Of a DNA stretch of 64,000 bases, positions 34,271 to 42,986 are shown one piece after another. The notes under the pieces are model-generated. The model had not been told where the DNA came from, did not search any database, and saw nothing but the letters and a program-made list of their open reading frames with translations. The DNA comes from Paraburkholderia domus (GTDB taxonomy: Bacteria > Pseudomonadota > Gammaproteobacteria > Burkholderiales > Burkholderiaceae), in the NCBI RefSeq assembly GCF_905220705.1, contig NZ_CAJNAT010000001.1, positions 1 to 64,000 of the forward strand, read 5' to 3'. Numbering within the stretch: position 1 is the first letter of the stretch; each line of letters opens with the position of its first letter. The translations under genes were made by a program, and so were the position numbers.

Positions 34271-34599
34271 GACAGACTCCCAGCTTCATGGGTGCCGGGA
34301 GCATGCAACAGCGCTTCGCGGCTGCACTAGCCGGCGACAGCCACGTGTCATGCCGGCCCAATGCGCGGAATGCGCAAGCACTGCCGGCCCCGCACCCTCC
34401 CGCCGCGCAGCCACCGTCATGACGCTTACCTCTGGATTTAACGGCGGTGCGGCAGGTTTCTTGAGCGTTTATTGAATTGGCGCGGATTCGCGTGTTTTTT
34501 TCATGCATCCAGCATGAAACGGCTTGAGCGCGAGCCCGCGTGCCCTGGCGTGTAGCAGTGCTTCTTGCGGCGTGACTTTCGGTACGGACTGCCGGACGC
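34271..34599. other. Scar where the ABC ATPase gene would be expected
   Basis: Only about 330 bp separate the binding-protein stop and the permease remnant. Ribose operons normally have the 1.5-kb ATPase gene here. One frame next to the rbsC start reads EALLHAPGTHEAGSLS and ends in a TGA overlapping the rbsC ATG, the position of an ATPase C-terminus, but it is interrupted by stops upstream. I infer a deleted rbsA. Confidence 0.5.
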
Positions 34600-35562
34600 T
34601 TACTTGGTCACCAGGTCGCAAGGCGTTTCCACCACGCCGGACAACTGCGACTGCTTCTTGTGCTCGCTGATTGCCTTCAGCGCGGTGTCGATGCCGAAAA
34701 CGGCCTGCTTGGCGGCGTACTGATCGGCCGTGGCCAGGACGCGGCCGTCCTTGAGCATCGGCTTGATCGCGTTGATGTTGTCGTAGCCGACCACCAGCAC
34801 CTTGCCTTGCTTGCCTGCCGCACGTATGGCCGAGACGGCGCCGATCGCCATGTTGTCGTTGCCGGCGAGAAGCGCCTTCAGGTTCGGATACTCATTGAGC
34901 ATCGCCGACGCCACCGCGTTGCCCTTGTCGATTTCCCATTCGCCCGATTGCACCGACACGACCTTGGCGCCGACGGTCTGCATGGCATCCTTGAAGCCCG
35001 CGGTGCGCTGCTGCGCGTTGGTCGTGGTCGACACGCCTTCGATAATGCCGACTTCATCGCCCGCCTTCAATTTTTTGGCCAGGTAGTCACCGACCTTCTG
35101 CGCGCCCTTGCGGTTATCCGGACCGACGAACGGCACGTTCAGGTCTTTCGACTTGAGCACGTCCGGGTCGAGCCGGTTGTCGATGTTCACGACGATGATG
35201 CCCGCGTCGACGGCTTTCTTGACGACAGGCACCAGCGCCTTCGAGTCAGCCGGCGCCAGCACGATCGCATCGACCTTCGAGACGATCATCTGTTCGACGA
35301 TCCGGATCTGGTTCGCGGTATCGGTTTCGTCCTTGATGCCGTTGGTGATCAGGTCGAACTGGGACGGATTATGTTTCTGGTAGTCCTTGGCACCGTTTTC
35401 CATGGTCAGGAAGAACTCGTTCGCGAGCGACTTCATCACCAGCGCGACCTTGGGCTTATGGGCGGCCGTGGTTTGCGCGTAAGCGGAGGAAAACGGCAAA
35501 GCGGCGGTGGCGGTGGCGAGAACGGCGGCCGCCAGCATGCGGCGGCGAATGCGATGGCTCAT
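34600..35562 (-). CDS. Sugar ABC transporter periplasmic binding protein (RbsB-like)
   Basis: A 320-residue exported protein with signal peptide (MLAAAVLATATAALPFSSAYA) and a type-1 periplasmic-binding fold: KVALVMKSLANEFFLTMENG, EQMIVSKVDAIVLAPADSKA, IIVVNIDNRLD, LLAGNDNMAIGAVSAI. It is similar to ribose or related sugar binding proteins. GGAG seven bases before ATG 35562 fixes the start. It is intact although its permease is broken and its ATPase gone, so it is either a relic or works with another transporter. Confidence 0.85.
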   Translation of the reverse strand: MSHRIRRRMLAAAVLATATAALPFSSAYAQTTAAHKPKVALVMKSLANEFFLTMENGAKDYQKHNPSQFDLITNGIKDETDTANQIRIVEQMIVSKVDAIVLAPADSKALVPVVKKAVDAGIIVVNIDNRLDPDVLKSKDLNVPFVGPDNRKGAQKVGDYLAKKLKAGDEVGIIEGVSTTTNAQQRTAGFKDAMQTVGAKVVSVQSGEWEIDKGNAVASAMLNEYPNLKALLAGNDNMAIGAVSAIRAAGKQGKVLVVGYDNINAIKPMLKDGRVLATADQYAAKQAVFGIDTALKAISEHKKQSQLSGVVETPCDLVTK

Positions 35563-35910
35563 GCATATCTCCAGAGTTTGTCGGGCTCGCGCTCGAGCCG
35601 TATTTTTAGTCGCACGCAAACGTTTGGCGGGCCTATTCTCAGCGTGCCCTGTCGGGAATGTCAACGATTCGCGGTGTTGCGGTGCACCGGCACGCAGGAA
35701 GTGCGTCAATGCTGTGCGTTCGATGAATTCGACCCGGCGCGACGGGTAGGCGCACCGGCAAGCTGCGTTTCGGCAAGGGTTCCTCGCGTGGTCCATGCGT
35801 GGCAAATTTGCCGCCGGCTGCAAGCTTAGCGGCCGGCGGGCCGCCTATGCTGAACTTTTATTGCGCGTGGTGCAAGCGGGAACAACGCGCGGCGATGGCG
35901 TAACGGCCCG
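35563..35910. other. Intergenic region before the binding-protein gene
   Basis: About 350 bp. Contains the LacI-type operator at 35617-35626 and a CCGCCGG/CCGGCGG stem-loop (35811-35839) that may end the corA transcript but lacks a clear U tract. Confidence 0.45.
35617..35626. promoter_or_regulatory. LacI-family operator
   Basis: CAAACGTTTG is a perfect 10-bp palindrome with the central CG typical of LacI-family sites, extending to CGCAAACGTTTGGCG. It lies 55 bp before the binding-protein start, a repressor position. Confidence 0.65.
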
Positions 35911-36888
35911 TTAAAGCCAGCCGGCCTTGCGGAAGCGCCAGTACAGGACCAGGTCCACGGTCAGCATCACGGCCAGACAGACTGGATAGCCGAACTTGTA
36001 ATGCAGCTCGGGGATGCTCTGGAAGTTCATCCCGTAGATGCCCGCGATCATGGTCGGCACGGCGAACAACGCGGCGAACGAGCCGAGTCGCTTGGTGACC
36101 TCGCTTTCGGCAAGCGAGATCATGCCCAGATTGACCTGCACTGCGGTGACGACCATCTCACGCCGGCCGTCGATGGTTTTGACGATCCGCTGGAGGTGGT
36201 CGTAGACATCGCGAAAATAAGCCTGCATGCCTTCGCAGACGCTCGGAATCCGGCCGCCCGTCAATTTGCCGATCGCTTCCTGCAACGGCGTAATGTGGTG
36301 CTGCAAGATCACGAGGCGGCGTTTCAACGAGTACAGATCCTCGATGATCGCGCGCGACGCGGTCGAATTGTTGCGCTCGAAGATGCGGTCTTCGAGTGCT
36401 TCGATCTCGGCGCTCATTGCCTCGACGATCGGAAAATAGCGATCCACGATGTCGTCCGCCAGCGCGTACAGCACGAACGCCGAGCCCTCCTTGAGCAGGT
36501 GCGGCTCGCGTTCGCAGCGGGCGCGAACGTTCTGGAACCCGGCGCGCGTGCCGCGCCGCACCGACAGCACATAGTTGTGCCCCACGAACACGTCGACTTC
36601 GCCGACCAGCAGTTCGCCCTCTTCGTCCATTTCCACGGTATGCATGACGGCGAAGAGCGACTCGCCGTACTCCTCGATTTTCGGACGTTGATGGCCGTTT
36701 TGCGCATCTTCTATCGCAAGCTCGTGCAGGCCGAACTCGTGTTTCATCACGGCCAGTTCGTCTGGCTCCGGGTCTTTCAGCGCGACCCAGACGAAGCACT
36801 CGGGCCGCGCCACGTAGTCGCTGATGCTATCGATATCGATGTCAGCCAGCTTCCGGCCGTCCTGATAGGCGGCGCAATTGATTAGCAT
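35911..36888 (-). CDS. corA: Magnesium/cobalt transporter CorA
   Basis: A 325-residue CorA: a long soluble N-terminal funnel domain (FVWVALKDPEPDEL, EDAQNGHQRPKIEEY), then two C-terminal membrane helices. The pore signature YGMNF lies at residues 285-289 and the second helix follows, ending in a basic tail (RFRKAGWL). A homopentameric channel for Mg2+ entry. No Mg-sensing leader could be seen upstream. Confidence 0.93.
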   Translation of the reverse strand: MLINCAAYQDGRKLADIDIDSISDYVARPECFVWVALKDPEPDELAVMKHEFGLHELAIEDAQNGHQRPKIEEYGESLFAVMHTVEMDEEGELLVGEVDVFVGHNYVLSVRRGTRAGFQNVRARCEREPHLLKEGSAFVLYALADDIVDRYFPIVEAMSAEIEALEDRIFERNNSTASRAIIEDLYSLKRRLVILQHHITPLQEAIGKLTGGRIPSVCEGMQAYFRDVYDHLQRIVKTIDGRREMVVTAVQVNLGMISLAESEVTKRLGSFAALFAVPTMIAGIYGMNFQSIPELHYKFGYPVCLAVMLTVDLVLYWRFRKAGWL

Positions 36889-37109
36889 GTTGGATTACCT
36901 TCAAAGCGGAACAGACCGGCCGGCTTCGCACTGTGCGTGAGCCCGGCGGCGGATCTGCATGAGCGAATACGCGACAGCCGCCATGTTAAAGGCTATGCGT
37001 GAACGTCATGTATTCAATTGGTAAAGGGTGCTTGCAGTGGCGGTGGGCATTGTTCGGCGCGGTTCGCCGTTGCTCCGCGCAATCCGGCGCTGTCAGGCCC
37101 TGCCCTGGG

Positions 37110-37550
37110 CTATTGGGCAACTCTGCGTAAAGCGATGCTGTGATCTTCGCCGAAGGTGACCGACGCGCGGTTTGTATAACGCGTATCGGCCGTCACCGTG
37201 AAGCGCATTTCCACGACCGGATCGAATTGCGTGGAGACGCCAATGCGATGCACGCCCGGGCTCAGATAGAAGACCACGTGTTCACCGTTCATCAGATCGG
37301 TGACCTGCTCGCCGTCGATGTACACCAGGGCATCGCGGAACCGGACGATCACGTCGCGGGAACGTTCGCGCCGTACGTCGACCACGACGAGTCCGGGTGC
37401 GGGCTGCGTGTAACCGGGCTGGACAATGCGCGCTTGCGGCACCTCCTTGAACGGGACGGGTTCGGCAGGTGTCGAGGCGCACCCGGCGAGCGACGCGATA
37501 GCAAGCGCAAGCAGGGCGGCTTTGCAATGGAAGTGCTGGCGCATCGGCAT
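37110..37550 (-). CDS. Putative lipoprotein of unknown function
   Basis: A 146-residue protein with a signal peptide and lipobox ALAIASLAGC (Cys at about 24), followed by Pro-rich linker and a compact beta-rich domain (YIDGEQVTDLMNGEHVVFYL, PGVHRIGV). The domain resembles small periplasmic beta-sandwich proteins; no precise family recognised. After Cys comes AST, which does not suggest inner-membrane retention, so outer-membrane attachment is expected. Confidence 0.78.
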   Translation of the reverse strand: MPMRQHFHCKAALLALAIASLAGCASTPAEPVPFKEVPQARIVQPGYTQPAPGLVVVDVRRERSRDVIVRFRDALVYIDGEQVTDLMNGEHVVFYLSPGVHRIGVSTQFDPVVEMRFTVTADTRYTNRASVTFGEDHSIALRRVAQ

Positions 37551-37822
37551 GCTGGGTCTCCCGTGTTGTTGGTGGTGTTGCTCTTGTTATAGGCGCGTTG
37601 CGCCATCCTGGCCGAACGGTCAGACGCCGTGCCCCTCTTGCACACGACCGCGTTCTTCTTCATGATCGCTGCAAAGCGCTGCGCTGTGGGCGCTGCGCGC
37701 TGCGGATTTACCCTCAGATCCACCGCGTGCGTCCTGATCCGCCAGCATGTTTGCTTCTCTGTACCGGCTATGCGTAACGCTTCACCGCCTGCCTCGCCGG
37801 ACCTACGATCAAGGAGACTGCA

Positions 37823-37972
37823 ATGTGGTACTTCACCTGGATTCTCGGCATCGGCGTGGCGTTGGGCTTCGGCATCATCAATGTGATGTGGCTGGACGCG
37901 AGCGGCAAATTCGCGCGTGACCCGCAGCCCGCCAGTACCCCGCCTGCCACGCCCGAGGACACGCCTTCGTGA
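37823..37972 (+). CDS. cydX: CydX/YbgT-like small membrane protein
   Basis: AAGGAG six bases before ATG 37823 leads into a 49-residue protein. MWYFTWILGIGVALGFGIIN followed by VMWLDA matches CydX, the single-helix subunit of cytochrome bd oxidase (WYF-W-LG ... G-x-N-W), with a Pro-rich cytoplasmic tail. CydX normally sits after cydAB; here neither is in the window. The stop TGA overlaps the GTG start of the following P-loop kinase (GTGA). It may serve a remote cydAB or have another partner. Confidence 0.8.
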   Translation: MWYFTWILGIGVALGFGIINVMWLDASGKFARDPQPASTPPATPEDTPS

Positions 37973-38586
37973 CCCATCTGGTTTTCTTCTGCGGTCACGC
38001 AGGCACCGGCAAAACCACCCTGGCGAAGAAGCTGATCGGTCCGCTCATGCAGGCGAGCGCGTCGCCCTTCTGCCTGCTCGACAAAGATATGCTCTTCGGC
38101 GGTTACAGCGCGGCTGCAATGGGCATGCTGACCGGCGATCCGAACGACCGCGACAGCCCGCTTTTCCTGCAGCACCTGCGCGATCCCGAGTATCGCGGCC
38201 TGCTCGATACCGCCCGTGACAATCTCGAACTCGGCATCAGCGCGCTGGTCGTCGGGCCGCTGTCGCGTGAAGTGCGCGAACGGCGCCTCTTCGATCGCGT
38301 CTGGCTCGGCATCGGCGCGGACGTGACGCTGCGGGTGGTGTGGGTCGCCACATCGGAAGAGACGGCGCATCAGCGCATCGTCGCGCGCGGCAATCCGAAC
38401 GATGCCTACAAACTTGCGCATTGGGACGAGTATCGGCAGCGCCGCTTCGTGCCGAGCGGCGACATTTGCGACGACCTGTTGATGTTCGACAACACCGCGC
38501 CAACCCGCGCGGATTACGAAGCGTTGCTCGCACGCATAGTAGGCGAGCCGCATGCGCCGTCTGCGATGCCGCCGCTGCCTGTGTAG
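37969..38586 (+). CDS. P-loop kinase-like ATPase
   Basis: A 205-residue AAA/zeta-type nucleotide kinase fold protein. The N-terminus LVFFCGHAGTGKTTLAKKLI is a complete Walker A; an aspartate in FCLLDKDMLFGG may be the substrate-side acid. Relatives phosphorylate small molecules, but the substrate is not evident. The start GTG 37969 overlaps the cydX stop, and the gene ends before a strong terminator. Translational coupling to cydX is the only functional hint. Confidence 0.75.
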   Translation: MTHLVFFCGHAGTGKTTLAKKLIGPLMQASASPFCLLDKDMLFGGYSAAAMGMLTGDPNDRDSPLFLQHLRDPEYRGLLDTARDNLELGISALVVGPLSREVRERRLFDRVWLGIGADVTLRVVWVATSEETAHQRIVARGNPNDAYKLAHWDEYRQRRFVPSGDICDDLLMFDNTAPTRADYEALLARIVGEPHAPSAMPPLPV

Positions 38587-38661
38587 CTAACTGCATCGCT
38601 GCCTGCATAGTGCCAGGCGTAGTAGCCGCCGCAGCTGGTTTAGCACGGGCGCCTGAAACGC

Positions 38662-38688
38662 AAAACGCCCCGCAATGCGGGGCGTTTC
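38662..38688. terminator. Bidirectional intrinsic terminator
   Basis: AAACGCCCCGC (38663-38673) and GCGGGGCGTTT (38677-38687), 11-bp stem with 3-base loop, between convergent genes (kinase, plus; dehydrogenase-like, minus). U3-4 tails on both strands. Confidence 0.85.
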
Positions 38689-38797
38689 TGAGCTTTTCCA
38701 AGGCAGCCTTCTACGAGGCTTTCTTCATTGCTCGCGGCAGTCACTGCCGCATCGTCGCACGGCCCTCGGTTTTGAGCCTCAAGGCGACAGTCGCGGC

Positions 38798-39895
38798 TTA
38801 CACCGTTGCCATCGCATTCAGCGACTGCCCTTCATACAACTGGCCAAAGCGGTTCGCGAGGAAGTCGCTCAGCGATACCTGCTCCTGACGCACGAAACCG
38901 CTTTGCGGCAGCTTCTTCTCGCGGAACAGATCGAGCACCGCGCACATCGCGCCAGCCGTAGTGATCTGGATCGCGCTCATCGGCACGCCGCACACCGTCT
39001 TCGCGAAAATCTTGCGGGTGAACACTTCCTGCACCAGTTGCCCATCGCGCATGCCGCTCACGGTGATGAACACCAGCACGACGTCTTGCGCGGTCGAGGG
39101 CACCGAACGGCGCATGATGGTCTTGAGCGTGTCGCGGTCGCTCGACAGACGCAGGTCTTCCAGCAGGAACTGCATCAGGTTGCGGTGACCCGGATAGCGC
39201 ACCGACTTGTAGTCGAGCGATTCGACCCGGCCCGACAGCGTTTCGCATAGGGTTCCCAGGCCACCGGACGTGTTGAAGGCTTCGTATTCGGTACCATCGA
39301 GCGAGAAGTGTTCGAGGCCTTCCAGCGGCTGCACCCACTGCGTGCGGCTGTCGCGGATCGCTTCGCACGGCTGGCAGTACTCGTTGATCAGGCCGTCGAC
39401 GCTCCACGTCAGGTTGTACTTCAGTGCGTTGGTCGGGAACTCCGGCAGCGCGCCGACGCGCATCTTGACGTCGCGAATTTCGGTGAAACGGTTCGCCAGT
39501 TCATGCGCGGCGATACCGATGAAGCCCGGCGCCAGACCGCACTGCGGCATGAAGGCGTGATCGGCGTCCTCGGCGATCGCGCGAATTGCACTGGTGGCGC
39601 GCACGTCTTCGGTCAGGTCGAAGTAATGAACGCCTGCGCCCTTGGCGGCCGAGGCCACGTTCACCGCCAGGTAATACGGCAGCGCATTGACGAGCACGTC
39701 GAAGCCCTGCATGGCGGCACGCAGCGCGGCGGCATCGGCGGAATCGACGCGGCGGGTCGGAATGCCCTGGGCGGCGAGCTTATCGAGCGCAGGCTGATCC
39801 CGGTCGAACGCGACGACGTCGTAGTCGCCGGTTTCACGCAACATGTGGGCGATAGTGTGACCGATCAAACCTGCGCCAACGATGGCTACTTTCAT
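38798..39895 (-). CDS. Saccharopine dehydrogenase-like NAD(P)-dependent oxidoreductase
   Basis: A 365-residue enzyme with a Rossmann N-terminus MKVAIVGAGLIGHTIAHMLR (GxGxxG) and the C-terminal saccharopine-dehydrogenase domain (GLAPGFIGIAAHELANRF; NEYCQPCEAIRDS). Family members oxidise lysine or related amines; lysine 6-dehydrogenase is a likely relative but the substrate is not proven. AAGGAG precedes ATG 39895. The Lrp-type regulator just upstream on the same strand fits an amino-acid-catabolic role. Confidence 0.82.
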   Translation of the reverse strand: MKVAIVGAGLIGHTIAHMLRETGDYDVVAFDRDQPALDKLAAQGIPTRRVDSADAAALRAAMQGFDVLVNALPYYLAVNVASAAKGAGVHYFDLTEDVRATSAIRAIAEDADHAFMPQCGLAPGFIGIAAHELANRFTEIRDVKMRVGALPEFPTNALKYNLTWSVDGLINEYCQPCEAIRDSRTQWVQPLEGLEHFSLDGTEYEAFNTSGGLGTLCETLSGRVESLDYKSVRYPGHRNLMQFLLEDLRLSSDRDTLKTIMRRSVPSTAQDVVLVFITVSGMRDGQLVQEVFTRKIFAKTVCGVPMSAIQITTAGAMCAVLDLFREKKLPQSGFVRQEQVSLSDFLANRFGQLYEGQSLNAMATV

Positions 39896-40119
39896 GCGCT
39901 TCTCCTTATTCTCTGTCTGCTGTCTCCAGCTTGGGAAGTGCGCTGCGCTTAGGCGCGGCGCCCGGCGGGCTGAACCCTTGAGACACAGTTTAGGGACAAG
40001 CAAAAACAGTTCATACGCGCAAAATGCTGCGCTATGACCATGAACTTCGACGTTGTGACGATACAATCAGTCGATATGTCGAAAACGTGTCGAAACGGCG
40101 TAAAAATCAGGTCCCGGGA

Positions 40120-40578
40120 TCACACCATGCCGCGGTCGATCTTGCGCGCAAGAATGATCGACGTCGTGGTTCGCTCCACCCCTTCCAGGCCGCCGATCTC
40201 GTCGAGCAGATCGTTGAGGCGGTCGGGCGAATCGGCACGCAGCCACGCCACGTAGTCGAACTCGCCGCTCACCGCGCATAGCAGTTGCACCTCGGGCATC
40301 TTGCCGAGACGTTTCTGCACGGCAGGCCCGTACTTCGGCGCGATGATGATGCCGACGTACGCCTGGATGCTCGAGTCGAGTACGTCCTGACCGAGCCGCA
40401 CGCTATAGCCGCCGATCACGTTGCTCCGTTCGAGCCGGGCTATCCGGGCGATCACGGTGGTACGCGCCACATCCAGTTGACGCGCAAGATTGGCGACGCT
40501 CTCACGGGCGTTGGCTTGCAGCAGCGCAACGAGGTTGCGGTCGAGGTCGTCGAGTTGGTCGAGGCGCGGAGGTCTCAT
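40120..40578 (-). CDS. Lrp/AsnC-family transcriptional regulator
   Basis: A 152-residue feast/famine regulator: helix-turn-helix at residues 12-65 (LDRNLVALLQANARESVANL, DVARTTVIARIARLE) and a RAM ligand domain (AYVGIIIAPKYG, CAVSGEFDYVAWLRADSPDR). It is upstream of the saccharopine-dehydrogenase-like gene, same strand, 225 bp apart, and probably controls it in response to an amino acid. Confidence 0.88.
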   Translation of the reverse strand: MRPPRLDQLDDLDRNLVALLQANARESVANLARQLDVARTTVIARIARLERSNVIGGYSVRLGQDVLDSSIQAYVGIIIAPKYGPAVQKRLGKMPEVQLLCAVSGEFDYVAWLRADSPDRLNDLLDEIGGLEGVERTTTSIILARKIDRGMV

Positions 40579-40662
40579 CGAGGGCGAAAGAAGTTGGTCA
40601 GCAATGATGCGGATTATCGCGCGTCTTGGGCACCGGGCGGCAGGCAGAGGAACCCCGAAGGA

Positions 40663-41547
40663 TCACACCCCGAACCGCTCGATCACGAAATCGATGAAGC
40701 TGGTGAGCTTGGGCGTGGCGCGACGATCGCGCGGGTAGACCAGATGAACGGGCGCACCCTCGGGCAGATAGTCTTCCAGTACCGACACCAGTTCACCGCT
40801 GGCGATCTCTCTCGCCAGCAGCGCCTCCGGCTGCAGCACCAGCCCAAAGCCGCGCAATGCGGCCACCTTGAGCGCCTGGCCGTTGTTCGCCCGGAACCGC
40901 CCGGCGCGCAGCTGGTTTTCGTCCGCGTTCTCGCCGCCTAGCCGCCACAAGCCTTCGCGGCCCCAATGCAGAAAGCCGAGGCACTCGTGCTGCGCGAGAT
41001 CGGCCGGCGTGCGCGGCGTGCCGGCCCGCTCCAGATAGGCCGGCGATGCGCACGCGCGCATCCGGTAAGGCTTCAGCGGCCGCGCGACGAAACTGGAATC
41101 CGGCAGATGGCCGATTCGCACCGACGCATCGAAGCCCTCTTCCACCAGGTCGACTATACGATTCGACAGGTCCAGTTCGAGGCTCACCTCCGGCCATGCG
41201 CTCAGGTAGTCGGTCATCGCCGGGGCAAAGACTTCGACGCCGTACGTCAGCGGCACCGTCACCTTCAGCACCCCGCGCGGCGCCGCCGCCATTGCCTCGG
41301 CGAGCGACTCCGCCTCCTTGACGTCGGCCAGAATGCGCCTGCACTGCTCGTAATATTGGCGGCCGATTTCGGTCAGACTCTGGCGGCGCGTGGTGCGGGT
41401 CAGAAGCCGCGTCGCGAGCCGTGTTTCGAGCGAGCGAATGTGCTTGCCCACCATCGCCGACGAAATGTCGAAGCGCTCGGCGGCCGCCGTGAGACTGCCC
41501 GCCTCGACTACCGCGACAAAGATTTCCATGCTGACGAATTTGTCCAC
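40663..41547 (-). CDS. LysR-family transcriptional regulator
   Basis: A 294-residue LTTR of the CrgA-like subgroup: MEIFVAVVEAGSLTAAAERF as DNA-binding helix region, RLLTRTTRRQSLTE as wing. It is divergent from the Spy-like periplasmic protein gene, with an inverted repeat TTGTA-N12-TACAA in the space between, a possible binding site. Confidence 0.88.
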   Translation of the reverse strand: MDKFVSMEIFVAVVEAGSLTAAAERFDISSAMVGKHIRSLETRLATRLLTRTTRRQSLTEIGRQYYEQCRRILADVKEAESLAEAMAAAPRGVLKVTVPLTYGVEVFAPAMTDYLSAWPEVSLELDLSNRIVDLVEEGFDASVRIGHLPDSSFVARPLKPYRMRACASPAYLERAGTPRTPADLAQHECLGFLHWGREGLWRLGGENADENQLRAGRFRANNGQALKVAALRGFGLVLQPEALLAREIASGELVSVLEDYLPEGAPVHLVYPRDRRATPKLTSFIDFVIERFGV

Positions 41548-41599
41548 CCGCTATTTCCTGTTCGTTTCGGTTGTAAGCGTTTGTCGTACCGCAGCCGCA

Positions 41600-41621
41600 T
41601 TGTAGGGATATCGTGATACAA
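41600..41621. promoter_or_regulatory. Inverted repeat TTGTA-N12-TACAA between LysR and Spy-like genes
   Basis: Arms at 41600-41604 and 41617-41621, with an inner TATC-GT-GATA. It lies about 53 bp before the LysR start and about 115 bp before the spy-like start, a usual place for an LTTR site. Confidence 0.4.
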
Positions 41622-41734
41622 ATAGCGGCGACGGCGAAGTGGGCAGCCGGCCGCCTTGCGTTGCTATGCCGACGCGAGTTGGGCCGCTCGCCATGCTCGC
41701 CTTGTCCCAATTCGAACAGACATCAGGAGTTTCG

Positions 41735-42250
41735 ATGAAAAAAGCACTCGTAATGTTGGCCACCGCAGTCGCCATGAGCGGCGCGTTCGCACAAACTCCC
41801 GCACCGGCTTCGGCACCAATGAGCGCGACGGCGCCCGGCGCCTCAGCGCCCGCCGCAAAAGCCGGCCACGAGCGCAATGTCGAAGACCGCATCGCCTACC
41901 TGCACACGAAGTTGAAGATCACATCGGCGCAGGAATCGCAATGGAATGCGTTCGCCGATGTCATGCGCAACAACGGCCAAACGATGGGGCAGTTGTTCCA
42001 GCAGCGCAGGGCCGACACGAACCTGTCGGCGCTCGACGACATGAAGCAATACGCGACGATCGCGCAAGCGCATGCGGACGGCATGAAGAAACTGGTCGAT
42101 GCGTTCGATCCGCTGTATAGCAGCTTCTCGCCGGAGCAGAAGAAGCTGGCCGACGTGACGTTCCATCAGGGCGGCCCTGAAGGCGGCCATCATCATGGCA
42201 AGGGTGGCAAGAAGGCCCCGGCGCCGGCGAGCGATGCGACTGCGAATTAA
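41735..42250 (+). CDS. Spy/CpxP-like (LTXXQ family) periplasmic protein
   Basis: A 171-residue exported protein: signal peptide MKKALVMLATAVAMSGAFAQ, Ala/Pro-rich linker, then a helical domain with IAYLHTKLKITSAQESQWNA and YSSFSPEQKKLAD, the two LTxxQ-type elements. Spy and CpxP are cradle-shaped envelope chaperones. The C-terminus has HHH and Lys-rich patches that could bind metal. AGGAG precedes ATG 41735. Confidence 0.85.
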   Translation: MKKALVMLATAVAMSGAFAQTPAPASAPMSATAPGASAPAAKAGHERNVEDRIAYLHTKLKITSAQESQWNAFADVMRNNGQTMGQLFQQRRADTNLSALDDMKQYATIAQAHADGMKKLVDAFDPLYSSFSPEQKKLADVTFHQGGPEGGHHHGKGGKKAPAPASDATAN

Positions 42251-42276
42251 TCGCAGCGTAGATTGAGCGGTTGATT

Positions 42277-42312
42277 GCGCGTGGCGCGGGTTTCCGCGCC
42301 ACGCGCCCAGTT
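42277..42312 (+). terminator. Terminator of the Spy-like gene
   Basis: GCGCGTGGCGCGG (42277-42289) and CCGCGCCACGCGC (42294-42306): a 13-bp perfect stem with a 4-base loop, then a U-rich tail (CCAGUUCUUUU). Confidence 0.8.
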
Positions 42313-42544
42313 CTTTTGCCTTTGGCGGCGGGATGTGTCCGCATGCCTACAGTGCTGTGTTTGCCTGAGCAGTTTGTCTGCACACCGCTTTCTGTCGATC
42401 TGCCCAACGCGCAGACAACCGGCCACGGCCGCCGCCAATGGCAAAAGAAACTGATCTTCAAATGCATCTGGCATGATGCGAGTACGCGGCGCCGAGACGC
42501 AGAGTCCTGGCGCGGCTGTCACTCTCTCAACACCGACTCGCTTC

Positions 42545-42985
42545 ATGACCGAACTGAAAAATCTCGATCTGAGTAAAGATGCAAACGCCCGGCGCGTCGT
42601 CAAAAACGAAACCGTGAGCGTTGAATTCGCCGCCGTCGAAGGCGAACTGATGAGCCTGGAAGGCCCGAACCGCTATGCCCGCGACGACGCGTTGATCACC
42701 GGATCGACCGGCGACCGCTGGGTCGTCTCGCGCGAACGCTTCGACGCCAAGTATCTGCCGGAAGACCCTACCCTCGCTCACGGCGAACCGGGCGCATACC
42801 GCAACCGTCCGGCCGTCGTGCTGGCCAAACAGATGAATGAAGCGTTTTCGCTGGCCCGTTCAGCGAGTGGCGGCGACGTGCTGCACGGCGCGGCCGGTGA
42901 CTGGATCATGCAGTACGCCCCCGGCGACTACGGCGTGGTGCAGGCCGCACGCTTCGCGAAGGTCTATCGGCTCGCGGCGCACTAA
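42545..42985 (+). CDS. PGDYG-motif protein
   Basis: A 146-residue cytoplasmic protein. The C-terminal YAPGDYGVVQ contains the literal PGDYG motif that names the family; VEFAAVEGELMSLEGPN and DALITGSTGDRWVVSRERFD complete a small fold related to PGDYG domains in other proteobacteria. Function unknown. ATG 42545 is chosen over an upstream ATG; neither has a strong ribosome site. Confidence 0.75.
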   Translation: MTELKNLDLSKDANARRVVKNETVSVEFAAVEGELMSLEGPNRYARDDALITGSTGDRWVVSRERFDAKYLPEDPTLAHGEPGAYRNRPAVVLAKQMNEAFSLARSASGGDVLHGAAGDWIMQYAPGDYGVVQAARFAKVYRLAAH

Positions 42986-42986
42986 C

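Noticed and set aside
34089..34508. Possible small protein gene between the binding protein and the permease remnant
   Set aside because: Cys/Arg/Gly-rich, spans the rbsC start and the expected ATPase scar; no ribosome site.
36889..37109. A Mg2+-sensing riboswitch before corA
   Set aside because: No conserved leader structure or short peptide could be recognised.
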